A DNA stretch of 64,000 nt from an uncultured Bacilli bacterium (GCA_947626275.1 CANQRL010000002.1:1-64000), one strand, 5' to 3'. Counted from the stretch's first letter, positions 8,868 through 18,804 are shown. A program made the numbers and translations. Notes: generated by a model not told the origin, from the sequence alone.

Positions 8868-9527
8868 TACATACTCGGTGACTTCCGCAGAAATCTCCTC
8901 AATGGTTTTAATTTTTTTTCGAACATGACAAGAAATGGTATGAAAATGATAGAGTTCCGCAAGCTCTAAATAGGCTTGCTCCGCATGTTTTAGATGTAAA
9001 GAACTCCTCTCATTTTGATCGGGAGCCTCCCCTCTTTCTTGGCGCAACTGAATACTACATTGATATGGCATATGTAGAAAAATCTTGATTTCTGGATCAG
9101 GAAGTCCTAGTAAGTCCATCTCCAACTTTTCTAGCCATTTATACATCTCATGACGCTTCTCTTTATTTCTCTCTTTTCCTCCTTGATGAGCAAAAGTAGA
9201 ATAGAAATAACGATCTAAAATGATCCAAGTGCCTTTTTTTAGTTTTTGTTGTATATCGTTTAAATGATATAAAAAATCAGCGGCATAATATAAAGCGGAT
9301 ACTTTAGGATCTACTAAATTGGCACCTCCGGGAAACCATCCTTCACAAATATAGGATTTTCCAAGATAAGGTCCTCCTACAATTTTCCCCGTTGGCGAAT
9401 CATAGTCAGGAAAAGACATCTTTTCGACTTTTATTCCCATTTTACGAAGTTCTTCCATCAATAAATTGGCTTGCGTTTCTTTACCAGAACAGTCTGTTCC
9501 TTCAATTAGTATCAATTTACCTTTCAT
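8847..9527 (-). CDS. tmk: Thymidylate kinase (dTMP kinase)
   Basis: 226 residues from the ATG at 9527, chosen because homologues start at MKGKLILIEG; the longer frame runs further into thyX. The P-loop reads EGTDCSGKETQ, with Glu where most Tmk enzymes have Ser/Thr after the Lys. The DRYFYST segment is the DR(Y/H) nucleotide-binding motif, and a lid region lies near RQERGEAPDQNERSS. It phosphorylates dTMP to dTDP. It overlaps the end of thyX by 11 bp, so the operon couples dTMP synthesis with its next step. Confidence 0.92.
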   Translation of the reverse strand: MKGKLILIEGTDCSGKETQANLLMEELRKMGIKVEKMSFPDYDSPTGKIVGGPYLGKSYICEGWFPGGANLVDPKVSALYYAADFLYHLNDIQQKLKKGTWIILDRYFYSTFAHQGGKERNKEKRHEMYKWLEKLEMDLLGLPDPEIKIFLHMPYQCSIQLRQERGEAPDQNERSSLHLKHAEQAYLELAELYHFHTISCHVRKKIKTIEEISAEVTEYVKGTIQP

Positions 9528-10893
9528 TGACTCTACCACAACTTTCCTTTCCTTCTGGACAAGTATGGAAAACTTCACAAGTTGCTCCTAAACAAGTTCC
9601 TAATAAGGGTGCAACCTCCCTTACTTGCTTTACCATATCTCGGGCGATTGAGCGTATCTCCCAATGAGCCTTCGTACAGCAACGCATCCGGCTAATCCAC
9701 TCCAAAGCTCTTCCATTCATCGTTGTCATAACATTGACAAACTGACCACAGAGATAGAAATAAACTAAGTCTTCTTCCATGATATTTTCTTTCTTGAAAG
9801 CATCTAATATTTTCGCATTCTTTTCTTGAATTTCTTGATATTTCTTTTCAGCTACCTTTTTCACACTAGGTGGTGTCTGATAATTTCGAACATCCCAAAG
9901 AGGAACAAAATCTGGAACCAACAAAGAATGCATTCTATGTCTCGTAAAATGTTTCAAAATGATGAGAGAAATAGGAACTTCAAAGCCGAATTGAACTTGC
10001 TCAAATTCCCTTTGCTCTGAACTATTTTTCAACTTTTCAAACACCGTTTCTCGCCAATTAGGATCCTTCTTTTCTAACTCCTTTTCGATTTGGTCAATAT
10101 CTTCTTCACGGCATTGATTCCGATACTGTAACGCACTTCTTAAAATCACCTCATCCGCATCTTTGGTGTAATGAGTCATGCGCGTTTTCGAATAAGGGAC
10201 GATTTTTTTGTTGATATAATAGTCCTGAAAAACATCCTCTGAGTAATCTTTCTTAGCTTCTATTTGAGGAACTAAATAAGGGATATACTCTTTAATAATT
10301 TCTAGTAGCATTTCTCCAAATTTCTTTAACTCCTGAATACGGCTCTTCTTGCCATAGAGAAAGTCACTTACCATTTTCTCTAACTCTCTCGCATCCAATC
10401 CCATAATGATATTGGTATTAGAGGCATAGGAAAGAATGAAGCGAGCATCTTCTTCCTTTACTCCTTGCTCTAATAGTTTTCCATATTCCTCACATAAATA
10501 ATCTAAATGTTTACAATATTTCTTCTGTAATTGCTTATTATTTTTCTTTACTGTGCCATCTGGATTACGAAAGTCTGGAATATAATATCCTACATGTCCA
10601 AAATCGACTTCTCTTCCTGATTTAATGGTAAAAGAAGTGAGCCGATATCCGATAATACTTTGCTCTAGCAATAAACTGACATCACAGAGTGCGAAGACAA
10701 AATAATCATGCTCCACAATGGTTTTATGCCCCATTCCAATAATACGATTAATTAATTTTAAATTTTTTTCATAATCATTACAACTCTCTAAAACGTCAAA
10801 TACATTTCCTTTAGTACGAGATAGTTTTCCAGCAGTTGCAACGGTTTTAATACGGTTTTCAATATCCTTACCGTTTAAAAGTTCTATTCTCAT
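9517..10893 (-). CDS. thyX: Flavin-dependent thymidylate synthase ThyX, long two-domain form
   Basis: Makes dTMP from dUMP using FAD, NADPH and methylene-tetrahydrofolate. At 458 residues it is about twice the usual 220-250. The N-terminal half has a ThyX-like segment (HKTIVEHDYFVFAL, then GYRLTSFTIKSGRE near 84, in which the RHR of the signature reads GYR). The C-terminal half has RHRMHS (near 318) but not the full RHRxxSxxxxSxR pattern, then the NGRALEW...AHWEIR region. A Cys cluster (CX4C, CX5C, CX6C) ends the protein. The active site seems divided between the halves. No thyA is visible in the window. Confidence 0.9.
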   Translation of the reverse strand: MRIELLNGKDIENRIKTVATAGKLSRTKGNVFDVLESCNDYEKNLKLINRIIGMGHKTIVEHDYFVFALCDVSLLLEQSIIGYRLTSFTIKSGREVDFGHVGYYIPDFRNPDGTVKKNNKQLQKKYCKHLDYLCEEYGKLLEQGVKEEDARFILSYASNTNIIMGLDARELEKMVSDFLYGKKSRIQELKKFGEMLLEIIKEYIPYLVPQIEAKKDYSEDVFQDYYINKKIVPYSKTRMTHYTKDADEVILRSALQYRNQCREEDIDQIEKELEKKDPNWRETVFEKLKNSSEQREFEQVQFGFEVPISLIILKHFTRHRMHSLLVPDFVPLWDVRNYQTPPSVKKVAEKKYQEIQEKNAKILDAFKKENIMEEDLVYFYLCGQFVNVMTTMNGRALEWISRMRCCTKAHWEIRSIARDMVKQVREVAPLLGTCLGATCEVFHTCPEGKESCGRVNER

Positions 10894-10911
10894 ATCCTAC
10901 CTCCTAGTCTT

Positions 10912-10940
10912 ATTATAAGTGTTTAATTTACGCTTGTCAA
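10912..10940 (-). promoter_or_regulatory. Consensus promoter of thyX-tmk
   Basis: Perfect TTGACA (10935-10940), a 17-bp spacer and TATAAT (10912-10917), followed by an AGGAGG ribosome binding site. This implies strong constitutive expression. Confidence 0.9.
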
Positions 10941-10951
10941 TCTATTTCCAT

Positions 10952-10982
10952 AAAAAAAGTAGGAAAATTTTTTCTCCTACTC
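10952..10982 (-). terminator. Intrinsic terminator of the lepA-regulator-hemW operon
   Basis: Hairpin AGTAGGAGAAAA against TTTTCCTACT with a T run; it overlaps the last codons of hemW. Confidence 0.8.
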
Positions 10983-12065
10983 TTCTAAGTCTAAAAAATG
11001 AATTAAAATATCATTTGAAATATAAAGATATTGCTCTGGTATGAATAAAAAATCATCCTTCTTACCAAGTAAATTTTTTGTCAACAGCGTTTGAACAACT
11101 TTCATCTCTAAAGGATTCTGATGGTACAATTTCTGAAATTTCGAAATAGAAATGCCTTCTATCTTACGAAGTCCAAGAATAAACTCATTTTCCATCTTTT
11201 CCTTATCCGTAAGAGCTTGTTCTTCATACACCCAGTTTCCTTTGCCATACTCCGTTAAACTACGCGTATTCGTATAGCGAATATCCCCTATATATCCACT
11301 CGCTCCCAATCCAAAACCATAGTATTCTTCATTATTCCAATACGTTAAGTTATGGAAAGAAGCATATCCTTCTTTGGCAAAATTACTGATTTCATAATGA
11401 CGATAGTTTTTTAAACGTTCTTTTATTTTCTCGTACATCGCCAAATCTAGTTCCTCTGCTACCGGCTCTACTCTGTGGTTATATAGTTGTGTATGCTTTT
11501 CGATGATTAAAGAATAGGTGGAAAGATGGGGAATATCTAGTGAAAGAAAACAATCTAAATCTGCCTCTAAGTCTTCCATCGTACTCCCTGGAATGGCATA
11601 GATTAGATCAATATTCACATTAGGAATGTACTTTTTAATCATCAAAATTTTCTCGATAGCTTCCTGTTTCGTATGTTTTCGATTTAAAAACGCTAGATGC
11701 TTTTCTTGAAAAGTTTGAATACCCACGCTAACCCTATTGACTCCATAGTTCCGAAAGAGTTTTATTTTCTCCTCCGTAATATTTTCGATATTACATTCTA
11801 CGGTATATTCTACCTCTTTAGAGAGATTCAAACGAGAAAGAACGGAAAAAAGTCTATCTAATTGTTCTAACGTTAAAGCACTAGGAGTTCCGCCGCCAAT
11901 ATAGAGAGTAGCGAGTTCTTCTTCCTGATACCGTTTTTTTATTTCTTCTTCTAAGGCATTTAAATAGTCATCAGCCCACTCTTTTCGATAATAGTACTTA
12001 CAAAAATCACAGTAAGAACAGATGGTTTCACAAAAAGGAATGTGAATATAAGCGGATTTTATCAT
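10977..12065 (-). CDS. hemW: HemW-type radical SAM protein
   Basis: 362 residues. The radical SAM cluster motif is C12-x3-C16-x2-C19, followed by D20-F-C22 as in HemW/HemN relatives. The GGGTPS motif binds the SAM amino end, and the C-terminal HemN-like domain ends in a winged-helix-like segment. HemW is now regarded as a heme-trafficking chaperone rather than a coproporphyrinogen dehydrogenase. No heme biosynthesis gene is in the window. It overlaps the upstream regulator gene by 4 bp (ATGA). The lepA-hemW order is common in Firmicutes. Confidence 0.93.
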   Translation of the reverse strand: MIKSAYIHIPFCETICSYCDFCKYYYRKEWADDYLNALEEEIKKRYQEEELATLYIGGGTPSALTLEQLDRLFSVLSRLNLSKEVEYTVECNIENITEEKIKLFRNYGVNRVSVGIQTFQEKHLAFLNRKHTKQEAIEKILMIKKYIPNVNIDLIYAIPGSTMEDLEADLDCFLSLDIPHLSTYSLIIEKHTQLYNHRVEPVAEELDLAMYEKIKERLKNYRHYEISNFAKEGYASFHNLTYWNNEEYYGFGLGASGYIGDIRYTNTRSLTEYGKGNWVYEEQALTDKEKMENEFILGLRKIEGISISKFQKLYHQNPLEMKVVQTLLTKNLLGKKDDFLFIPEQYLYISNDILIHFLDLEE

Positions 12066-12829
12066 TTTTGACCGATTCCACTTTGGTAAGTCTTTAATTT
12101 TTCAATCGCATTGTTTTCGGATTTCAAAATGGCATTTCGAGAAACACCAAAATAAGCAGCTGCTGCATCTGCTGAACGAATACCTTCTGTCGAAAACCGG
12201 AAATTTAAAACTTCCTGTTCATGATCCGTTAATCCTGCCGCAGCAAAAATAGCTGGGTTCCAAAGATTACCAATTTTATTTAAAAGGCCATAGCGATTAT
12301 TATCCAATTGTTGACGAATAGCCGCTGCAATAACAGGGCCCAATAATTCTTCAATTCGCGGATCTGTCAAGCAACGATAAACATAGTCTCTTGTATATAC
12401 CGCATCAGAATCAGGTGTTCTAATTCCTTCCAAATCAGCAGCAATTTGATCTAAAGTCATATAAGGGTTCTTACTAAAATATAAAACGATGCGGAAGATA
12501 TCTTGCTGCTTAAGTCCTTCTTTATCTTTTTCTTCCTCTTCTTTAACCGTTCCAACAAATCTACCAAGTTCGTCTTTCTCCGCACGGTGTGTTTGAAAGG
12601 TTTTTCTTCCACCCTTTTGTCTTCCCTTTTGCGTATTAAGAGCAATCTGTTCCGCAATAGTGCGATTTACCTCAGGAATGGTAATGTTGCCCACACTCGG
12701 TTCTGACAAATAGCGTTGAACAGAAGACTTAGATACCCCTGTTGCCGCACTGATTTCAATATTGGTAGCCGTTGGATTTTCTAAGAAAAATTCAATGACT
12801 CTTTGTTTGGGAGAGCGTAACTCTGGCAT
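12062..12829 (-). CDS. Multi-HTH DNA-binding protein with sigma region 4-like C-terminus
   Basis: 255 residues. Three DNA-binding-like segments can be seen: an N-terminal HTH (about 8-42, with VSKSSVQRYLSEP resembling SpoIIID), a second HTH-like domain (about 105-170, ending in YVYRCLTDPRIEELLG), and a C-terminal helix pair resembling sigma-70 region 4 (about 198-250: LTDHEQEVLNFRF, then FGVSRNAILKSENNAIEKL). There is no region 2, so it is not a complete sigma factor. It is cotranscribed between lepA and hemW, near where many Firmicutes carry hrcA. Probably a regulator; target unknown. Confidence 0.75.
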   Translation of the reverse strand: MPELRSPKQRVIEFFLENPTATNIEISAATGVSKSSVQRYLSEPSVGNITIPEVNRTIAEQIALNTQKGRQKGGRKTFQTHRAEKDELGRFVGTVKEEEEKDKEGLKQQDIFRIVLYFSKNPYMTLDQIAADLEGIRTPDSDAVYTRDYVYRCLTDPRIEELLGPVIAAAIRQQLDNNRYGLLNKIGNLWNPAIFAAAGLTDHEQEVLNFRFSTEGIRSADAAAAYFGVSRNAILKSENNAIEKLKTYQSGIGQK

Positions 12830-12830
12830 A

Positions 12831-14627
12831 CTATTCCTCCTCCATACTAAGTACCGCTAGAAAGGCTTCTTGTGGTACCTCCACACTACCTACCATTTTC
12901 ATTCTCTTTTTTCCTTCTTTTTGTTTTTCTAATAGTTTTCTTTTTCGGGAAACATCCCCACCATAGCATTTCGCTAAAACGTTCTTACGAACCGCTTTAA
13001 TATCGGCTCTAGCGATAGCTTTCGTTCCAATAACCGCTTGAATAGGTACTTCAAATTGCTGTCTAGGAATGAGTTTCCGTAAACTCTCAACAATCGCTTT
13101 TCCTCGGTTATAAGCAAAATCCTTATGGACGATTAAACTTAAAGCATCGACCATTTCCCCATTTAAAAGAATGTCCATTTTTACCAAATCAGAAGCTTTA
13201 TACCCAATCATCTCATAGTCAAAAGAGGCATATCCCTTTGTATAAGACTTCAACTTATCAAAGAAGTCATAAACAATCTCGGAAAGTGGCAACTCATAAT
13301 GAATATTCACTCTTGTCGTATCTAAGTATTCCATTGAAATATAGTTTCCCCGTTTGTTTTGACAGAGTTCCATAATTGGTCCAATATATTCGCTTGGTAC
13401 AAAAATACTAGTTCGAATATACGGTTCCTTTAATGAGGCTATGCGCTGTCTTTCTGGCATTTTCGCAGGACTATCAACCATTATGATACTCTTATCCGTC
13501 AATTCTACTTCATAGACAACGGATGGTGAGGTAGCAATCAAATCGATATTGAATTCTCTTTCAATTCTCTCTTCAATAATTTCCATATGTAAAAGGCCTA
13601 AGAAACCGCATCGAAAACCAAATCCCAAAGCTTGAGAAGTCTCTGGTTCAAATTGTAGAGAAGCATCGTTTAGCTTTAATTTCTCTAAAGCCTCTCGAAG
13701 TTCTGGATATCGGCTAGATTCTACTGGATAAATCCCACAGAATACCATCGGTTTCATCGGCTTATATCCCGCTAAAGGTTGAAGAGCAGGATGACTTGCA
13801 AGGGTAATCGTATCTCCTACTTTTACATCTTCAATGCTCTTAATACTAGCGCATAAGTATCCTACTTCTCCTGTTGAAAGGCTCTCTACTTTCTCTTCGA
13901 ATGGACGATGAACTCCTAATTCCGTCACATCATAAACCGCATCGGTAGCCATCATCTTGATTTGATCCCCTACTTTGACACTACCATTGACAACTCTTAG
14001 CAACGTTACAATTCCGCGGTAAGAATCATAATAGCTATCGAAAATAAGTGCCTGTAAAGGGTCCTCTTTTTTCCCTCTAGGAGCCGGAATTCTTTCGATA
14101 ATCGCAGCCATTAATTCTTTGATACCCACACCTGTTTTCGCACTGACCAAAAGGATTTCTTCTTCCTCAAAACCAATAGTATCCATGAGTTCCCTTTTTA
14201 CTTTTTCGATATCTGCATTCGGTAGATCAATTTTATTAATAACAGGAATAATTGTTAAATTATTGTCAAGAGCTTGATAAAGATTTGCCAAGGTCTGTGC
14301 TTCAATTCCTTGGGCAGCATCTACGACTAAAAGAGCACCCTCACAAGCTGCTAAAGAACGGGACACCTCATACGTGAAATCGACATGTCCAGGCGTATCG
14401 ATTAAGTGAAGAAGATATTCTTTTCCTTGATAGGTATAAGGAAGTTGAACGGCGTTTAATTTAATCGTAATTCCTCTTTCTCTTTCGATATCCATGCTAT
14501 CTAATAATTGTTCTTGTCGTTCTCTTTCGGTTATTGCTCCCGTTTCTTCTAGGATTCGATCAGCAAGAGTACTCTTCCCATGATCGATATGAGCAATAAT
14601 CGAAAAATTTCTCATGTTCTCTTGCAC
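12831..14627 (-). CDS. lepA: Elongation factor 4 (LepA), back-translocating GTPase
   Basis: 598 residues, normal length. The G1 motif AHIDHGKST is at residues 12-20, followed by the DTPGHVDF and NKIDLP motifs, and the LepA-specific C-terminal domain has [18 protein letters not shown]. It acts on stalled ribosomes. I take a GTG start 4 bp after AGGTGGTGA; an in-frame ATG four codons later is the alternative. The promoter has an extended -10 (TGCTATAAT) just upstream. First gene of the operon with the HTH regulator and hemW. Confidence 0.97.
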   Translation of the reverse strand: MQENMRNFSIIAHIDHGKSTLADRILEETGAITERERQEQLLDSMDIERERGITIKLNAVQLPYTYQGKEYLLHLIDTPGHVDFTYEVSRSLAACEGALLVVDAAQGIEAQTLANLYQALDNNLTIIPVINKIDLPNADIEKVKRELMDTIGFEEEEILLVSAKTGVGIKELMAAIIERIPAPRGKKEDPLQALIFDSYYDSYRGIVTLLRVVNGSVKVGDQIKMMATDAVYDVTELGVHRPFEEKVESLSTGEVGYLCASIKSIEDVKVGDTITLASHPALQPLAGYKPMKPMVFCGIYPVESSRYPELREALEKLKLNDASLQFEPETSQALGFGFRCGFLGLLHMEIIEERIEREFNIDLIATSPSVVYEVELTDKSIIMVDSPAKMPERQRIASLKEPYIRTSIFVPSEYIGPIMELCQNKRGNYISMEYLDTTRVNIHYELPLSEIVYDFFDKLKSYTKGYASFDYEMIGYKASDLVKMDILLNGEMVDALSLIVHKDFAYNRGKAIVESLRKLIPRQQFEVPIQAVIGTKAIARADIKAVRKNVLAKCYGGDVSRKRKLLEKQKEGKKRMKMVGSVEVPQEAFLAVLSMEEE

Positions 14628-14704
14628 AAAATCACCACCTAAATTATAGCATAAATCCCCAAGAATATATAGCTATTTTCCCATTTAAAGACATATATTT
14701 TATT

Positions 14705-15082
14705 ATGAAAAAAGAAGAGATACGCTTGATTAACTATCAACTATTCGGATTAGCCATTACCCTCCTCACGACTATCCTTGCTATTCTCATCACTTATAAC
14801 CAAAAATTAGGAACCCAAAAAAGGCCCAAACTTTTCACTGCGAAAGATAGTTTGGGATTAACCTATCTCAATCGAATTTTAATCCTACTAGTTGGCCTTC
14901 TATTTCTCTATATCAATTATCGTTTCTATCGCATCACAAAAGGCAAAGGAAAAGATACCAAAAGTGAAGAATTACAGATTTTTGCTTCCATTCTAGCCAT
15001 TATCTCTTCGATTATTGCCCTTTATATCGTCACCCTATCTAATACCGAAACAATTGCCGATGTAGAAAATCCAAACATATAA
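14705..15082 (+). CDS. Hypothetical three-helix membrane protein
   Basis: 125 residues with three predicted transmembrane helices (about 12-32, 54-75, 88-110) and Lys-rich loops. No family recognised. It is divergent from lepA and convergent with the next gene, sharing a bidirectional terminator. No ribosome binding site is visible before the ATG, so it may be leaderless or poorly translated. The hydrophobic pattern and the terminator directly after its stop favour a real gene. Confidence 0.6.
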   Translation: MKKEEIRLINYQLFGLAITLLTTILAILITYNQKLGTQKRPKLFTAKDSLGLTYLNRILILLVGLLFLYINYRFYRITKGKGKDTKSEELQIFASILAIISSIIALYIVTLSNTETIADVENPNI

Positions 15083-15103
15083 AAAAAGCTTCTTTCGAAG
15101 CTT
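15083..15103. terminator. Bidirectional terminator
   Basis: AAAGCTTC-TTTC-GAAGCTTT hairpin between convergent genes, with A and T tracts on the two sides. Confidence 0.75.
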
Positions 15104-15104
15104 T

Positions 15105-16139
15105 CTACATCATCATTAAGAACATAACGACCATACCTGCACAGAATCCTGCTACTAGCACTAACAAAATGCCATCGACAAATGCTGCCTGAGAACTCTT
15201 ATCATCCTGTTTCTTCAAAACATACTGTTTGGAATTGGTCATACTAGCCCGTTTCTCTCTCTTTCTTCGAAGAGCTCTCGCAATTCCCTCGTAAAGTTGC
15301 TTATCAAAATCAGATAGCTCACTACGCTCAATAATTTCCGGATACATGAAAACTTGAATAGCAAAAGCCATGTTGATACTTCTTCCACGAATAGTAGGAG
15401 CAGCATTGGTAGATTCTTCTTTTCCATGAACCTCTTCTTCTGGAATAATCGTTGGAATATCACTAGAAACATCCACATTACTAACAATAGCATCGAATTC
15501 TTCTTCTGATACATCAAAGGTATAGCTATCGCCATAGGCAGATGTTTTATTCGTTTCGTAATTTCTAATCTCTGCTGCTTTTAACTCACACTTTCCTGTT
15601 TGATAATTATATTCGGCATTAATTACTCGGTGATCCTTATCAATTCCAATCGCATTTTCAATATTGATATATTCTAGATTCAAATAATCCATATTTTCTA
15701 AAAGAACTCGAATAGACTTTTTCTTCCCCATATCTAAGCTATCCAATAGATAACGATAACTAGAACTATTGCCTTTTAAATCTCTAATAGGAATTAAATT
15801 CAATTCGATGTTTTCAAATTTTAATTGATAATCAAAAACAGCTCTAGCATTCGCTAAACTATCTGATCCTTGGGAAGCCGCTAAAGTTCTTTGAATTTCT
15901 TTAAACTGTTCACTTAGATTTTTCCCATCTCTTCGATTTTCAATCATTTTAACCGTTCTATCTTGTGGATTATAAAACTTAAAATACTCTTTTCCATCTG
16001 GAAGACGAACTTCCTCTATATCTGCCAAAGAAATTCCGTAGACTTCGGCAACCCCTTTCATCTCTTCTTCTTTGGAAGTCTCCTTTTTAGCAGGTTCCTC
16101 TTTTTTTTCTTTTCCATCAAAAATAGTAGCATCTGCCAT
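15105..16139 (-). CDS. Hypothetical tail-anchored protein
   Basis: 344 residues, very charged (Lys/Glu) at the N-terminus, with a central soluble region and one hydrophobic helix at the extreme C-terminus (about 320-343), which predicts a cytoplasmic domain anchored by its tail. No signal peptide and no recognisable catalytic motif. Start ATG lies behind AGGTGATGAT. Family not recognised. Confidence 0.7.
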   Translation of the reverse strand: MADATIFDGKEKKEEPAKKETSKEEEMKGVAEVYGISLADIEEVRLPDGKEYFKFYNPQDRTVKMIENRRDGKNLSEQFKEIQRTLAASQGSDSLANARAVFDYQLKFENIELNLIPIRDLKGNSSSYRYLLDSLDMGKKKSIRVLLENMDYLNLEYINIENAIGIDKDHRVINAEYNYQTGKCELKAAEIRNYETNKTSAYGDSYTFDVSEEEFDAIVSNVDVSSDIPTIIPEEEVHGKEESTNAAPTIRGRSINMAFAIQVFMYPEIIERSELSDFDKQLYEGIARALRRKREKRASMTNSKQYVLKKQDDKSSQAAFVDGILLVLVAGFCAGMVVMFLMMM

Positions 16140-16239
16140 ATCATCACCTACTTATCTACTTTTAGTCTACCATCTCTACTAAAAAAAAGAAATCAAAACG
16201 ACTTCTTTTTCTTTTTTTTGACAATCTATTTGACACATT

Positions 16240-17409
16240 TTAGCGGAAAAAGTTCATATAACATAAGAATCCTACTAAAATAGCGGTCATAATAAATCCA
16301 TTTACACGATCAGAGGTAGTACTTTTATATTTTACCCCGACAAGTTTCGCCATCAGATATCCTCCGAAAAGGCCTCCTAAATGAGCTGCCATATTAATTT
16401 CAGGTATCATAAGACCTATCGCTAAATTGAAAATGATCAGTGGAAGGATTTGCGATCTCATCACCGTACCAAGATAAACTCGGTAGTGATATCCAAAGTA
16501 AAGGAGTGCTCCTAATAGTCCAAAAATAGCTCCTGAAGCTCCTACACTAACTAGTCCATCTGGTTGAAAAGCCATAGAGAAAAGTCCACCAATAATCCCA
16601 CTACCTAAATAGATAAGCAAGTATTTGGCCTTTCCAAAAAAGCTTTCCAGTTGTGGTCCAATAATATATAAAGCATACATATTAAATAAAAAGTGGAAAA
16701 GCTCAGCATGAAGGAACATGCTCGTCAACAATCGGTAAAGACCAGAGTACTGGTTTCCCATTGTATGGAAGTTTACCAATCCACCAAATTGATAAAGAGT
16801 CTGAGCGTCAATCGAAAAAATATTCGCTCCCGTTAATAACATGGTTACAAATAGGACTAAACTTCCTATCATGAGACCATAAGTAACAATCGGACGTTTC
16901 TTACTGAAGACGTCTTCTGCTTTTTCTGCATCCTCTTGATTCTTTTGATTGATTTCTTCCGTTAATTTCATGAAGAGCTCTAAGCCTTTTTCGGTTACTT
17001 TATCTATTTTGGTAATCGTTGGAAAAGTCTCTGTCACAAAATCATAATTCTCGATATCTTTAATATCTTTAATTTCAATACAATCAATATTGTCTACTTC
17101 CATCTCGGATAGATGGACATTTTCCCCTAAATTAATGAAAATACTTAGGGCATTCATCTTAAAAGAAAACGTTTTTCTTTTGATTCTTTTCATAATTTGT
17201 TGTGTACGGTAAATATCAAAATCAAACTGTTCATCATTATGAATATAATTCGTAACAATACGCACAATTTGATAGTCTTGTTCTGAATTTTCAAGCCATA
17301 TCTCATCCTTTGCACCATGCAAAACAATCGGATTATAGCCTTGTTCCGTAATGAAATAATGAATCAGTTTCATAACAATTTCATCGTTTTTGTTTAATGT
17401 TATATTCAC
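16240..17409 (-). CDS. Rhomboid family intramembrane serine protease with cytoplasmic N-domain
   Basis: 389 residues. The first 170 or so form a soluble N-terminal domain; the rest is a six- or seven-helix rhomboid core with the catalytic Ser in GASGAIFG (about 291) and His in AAHLGGLFGG (about 341). Rhomboids cleave transmembrane substrates within the bilayer. I chose the GTG at 17409 because the two GTG codons upstream lie within the ribosome binding site AGGTGGTGA. The family is related to B. subtilis YqgP; the N-domain here is not obviously a TPR. Confidence 0.9.
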   Translation of the reverse strand: MNITLNKNDEIVMKLIHYFITEQGYNPIVLHGAKDEIWLENSEQDYQIVRIVTNYIHNDEQFDFDIYRTQQIMKRIKRKTFSFKMNALSIFINLGENVHLSEMEVDNIDCIEIKDIKDIENYDFVTETFPTITKIDKVTEKGLELFMKLTEEINQKNQEDAEKAEDVFSKKRPIVTYGLMIGSLVLFVTMLLTGANIFSIDAQTLYQFGGLVNFHTMGNQYSGLYRLLTSMFLHAELFHFLFNMYALYIIGPQLESFFGKAKYLLIYLGSGIIGGLFSMAFQPDGLVSVGASGAIFGLLGALLYFGYHYRVYLGTVMRSQILPLIIFNLAIGLMIPEINMAAHLGGLFGGYLMAKLVGVKYKSTTSDRVNGFIMTAILVGFLCYMNFFR

Positions 17410-17455
17410 TTTCGTCACCACCTATATTGTAATATATTTTCTATTATTAGTAAAG

Positions 17456-18355
17456 TTATTCTGTTTCAAAATACTTCTCAATATTGGTAAAACATTCGGG
17501 AAGTTCACTATCAAATTCCATGTACTTTCCCGTTCGAGGATGGACAAATCCCAATGTTTTGGCATGAAGACATTGACCACTATCATCGATTAGTTTTCTT
17601 TTTCCATAGACAGGATCATTCACAATTGGATATCCAATGTAATTCATATGAACTCTAATTTGGTGGGTTCTTCCTGTTTCTAGAACACACTCGATTAGCG
17701 TAGCACTTTTATATCGTTTTAAAACTCTAAAATGCGTAATGGCATCCTTACTATTGGTAGCAGTAACCGCCATTTTCTTTCGGTCAGTTGGATCTCTTCC
17801 AATAGGTGCATCAATCGTTCCGGTATCATGAGGGATTACTCCCCAAACGATAGCCCAATACTTTCTAGTTGTCGTTTTATTAGCGAGTTGTTCTGCTAAA
17901 GCAACGTGAGCTTCATCATTTTTGGCAATCATCAATAGTCCCGTCGTATAGGCATCAATACGGTGAACAATTCCAGGGCGGAACTCGCCATTCACAGTAC
18001 TTAATTGTTTAGAGTGATACAAAAGACCGTTGACTAACGTTCCATGATTATTTCCAACAGCTGGATGTACCACTACCCCATTTGCTTTATTGACAACCAT
18101 GACATCCTCATCTTCATAAACGATATCTAAATCCATCTTCTCTGGATCAGCACTCATCTCTTCTTCTTGGTAATCCTCTACCGTAACAACATCTCCCGCT
18201 ACTAATAAGTAACTTGGCTTTACCATTTTTTCATTGACTAGGATATTTCCTTCCTTTAACATCTTTCCTACTTTTGTCCTGCTCATGGATAATTGTTCTG
18301 AAAGATACGTATCAATCCGAAGAGAAATATCTTCTGTTATTTTGATTTCTTGCAT
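17456..18355 (-). CDS. rluD: Ribosomal large-subunit pseudouridine synthase, RluD family
   Basis: 299 residues. An N-terminal S4 RNA-binding domain (about 12-65) precedes the catalytic domain with HRIDAYTTGLL near residue 131; the Asp is the conserved catalytic residue (the family consensus is HRLDxxTSG). GRTHQIRVH follows as motif III. Members modify uridines in helix 69 of 23S rRNA. The start overlaps the end of lspA by 19 bp and has GGGAGGA upstream; lspA-rluD is the usual Firmicutes pair. Confidence 0.93.
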   Translation of the reverse strand: MQEIKITEDISLRIDTYLSEQLSMSRTKVGKMLKEGNILVNEKMVKPSYLLVAGDVVTVEDYQEEEMSADPEKMDLDIVYEDEDVMVVNKANGVVVHPAVGNNHGTLVNGLLYHSKQLSTVNGEFRPGIVHRIDAYTTGLLMIAKNDEAHVALAEQLANKTTTRKYWAIVWGVIPHDTGTIDAPIGRDPTDRKKMAVTATNSKDAITHFRVLKRYKSATLIECVLETGRTHQIRVHMNYIGYPIVNDPVYGKRKLIDDSGQCLHAKTLGFVHPRTGKYMEFDSELPECFTNIEKYFETE

Positions 18356-18804
18356 AAATATTCCTCCCTAATACTCATTCCTAGCATCGTTAAGATGGAT
18401 AAGACGATTCCCATATCCGCTAGATTAAAAACAGGAAAATAGTAACTACCGAAAATAAATCCGAGATAGTCTACGACATACCCTAAAAATATCCGATCGA
18501 TTAAATTTCCAACAATTCCACCGATTAAAAGAGGATATAGGAAACTTTCTAGTTTTGATAAATTCTTTTCTTTGATTAAAAAATAATAAACCGCAACCAA
18601 AGAAACAATACCAACAAGAATTAAAAACCACACATTTCCGTTTAAAATATTCCAAGCTCCCCCTTCGTTATGAGCATTTGTTAAATAGAAGAAATGAGGA
18701 ATAACGGTTATTTCTTGACCAAACGTCATAGAAGAAGAAACGATGGCCTTTAAAATTTGGTCTAACACGACAAAACAAGCACTCAATAAGGTTATTTTTT
18801 TCAA
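18337..18804 (-). CDS. lspA: Lipoprotein signal peptidase (signal peptidase II)
   Basis: 155 residues from a TTG start at 18804. GAGGTGA lies 8 bp upstream of the TTG, the protein then begins MKKITLLS, and the upstream ATG codons overlap a TATAAT element (18821-18826), so the longer reading is rejected. Four membrane helices. The catalytic Asp pair is in GNLIDR and FNLADMG, and the NAHNEGGAW segment matches the conserved N.N.GAAF region. It removes signal peptides from prolipoproteins such as the 146-aa lipoprotein at 51.1 kb. Confidence 0.93.
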   Translation of the reverse strand: MKKITLLSACFVVLDQILKAIVSSSMTFGQEITVIPHFFYLTNAHNEGGAWNILNGNVWFLILVGIVSLVAVYYFLIKEKNLSKLESFLYPLLIGGIVGNLIDRIFLGYVVDYLGFIFGSYYFPVFNLADMGIVLSILTMLGMSIREEYLCKKSK

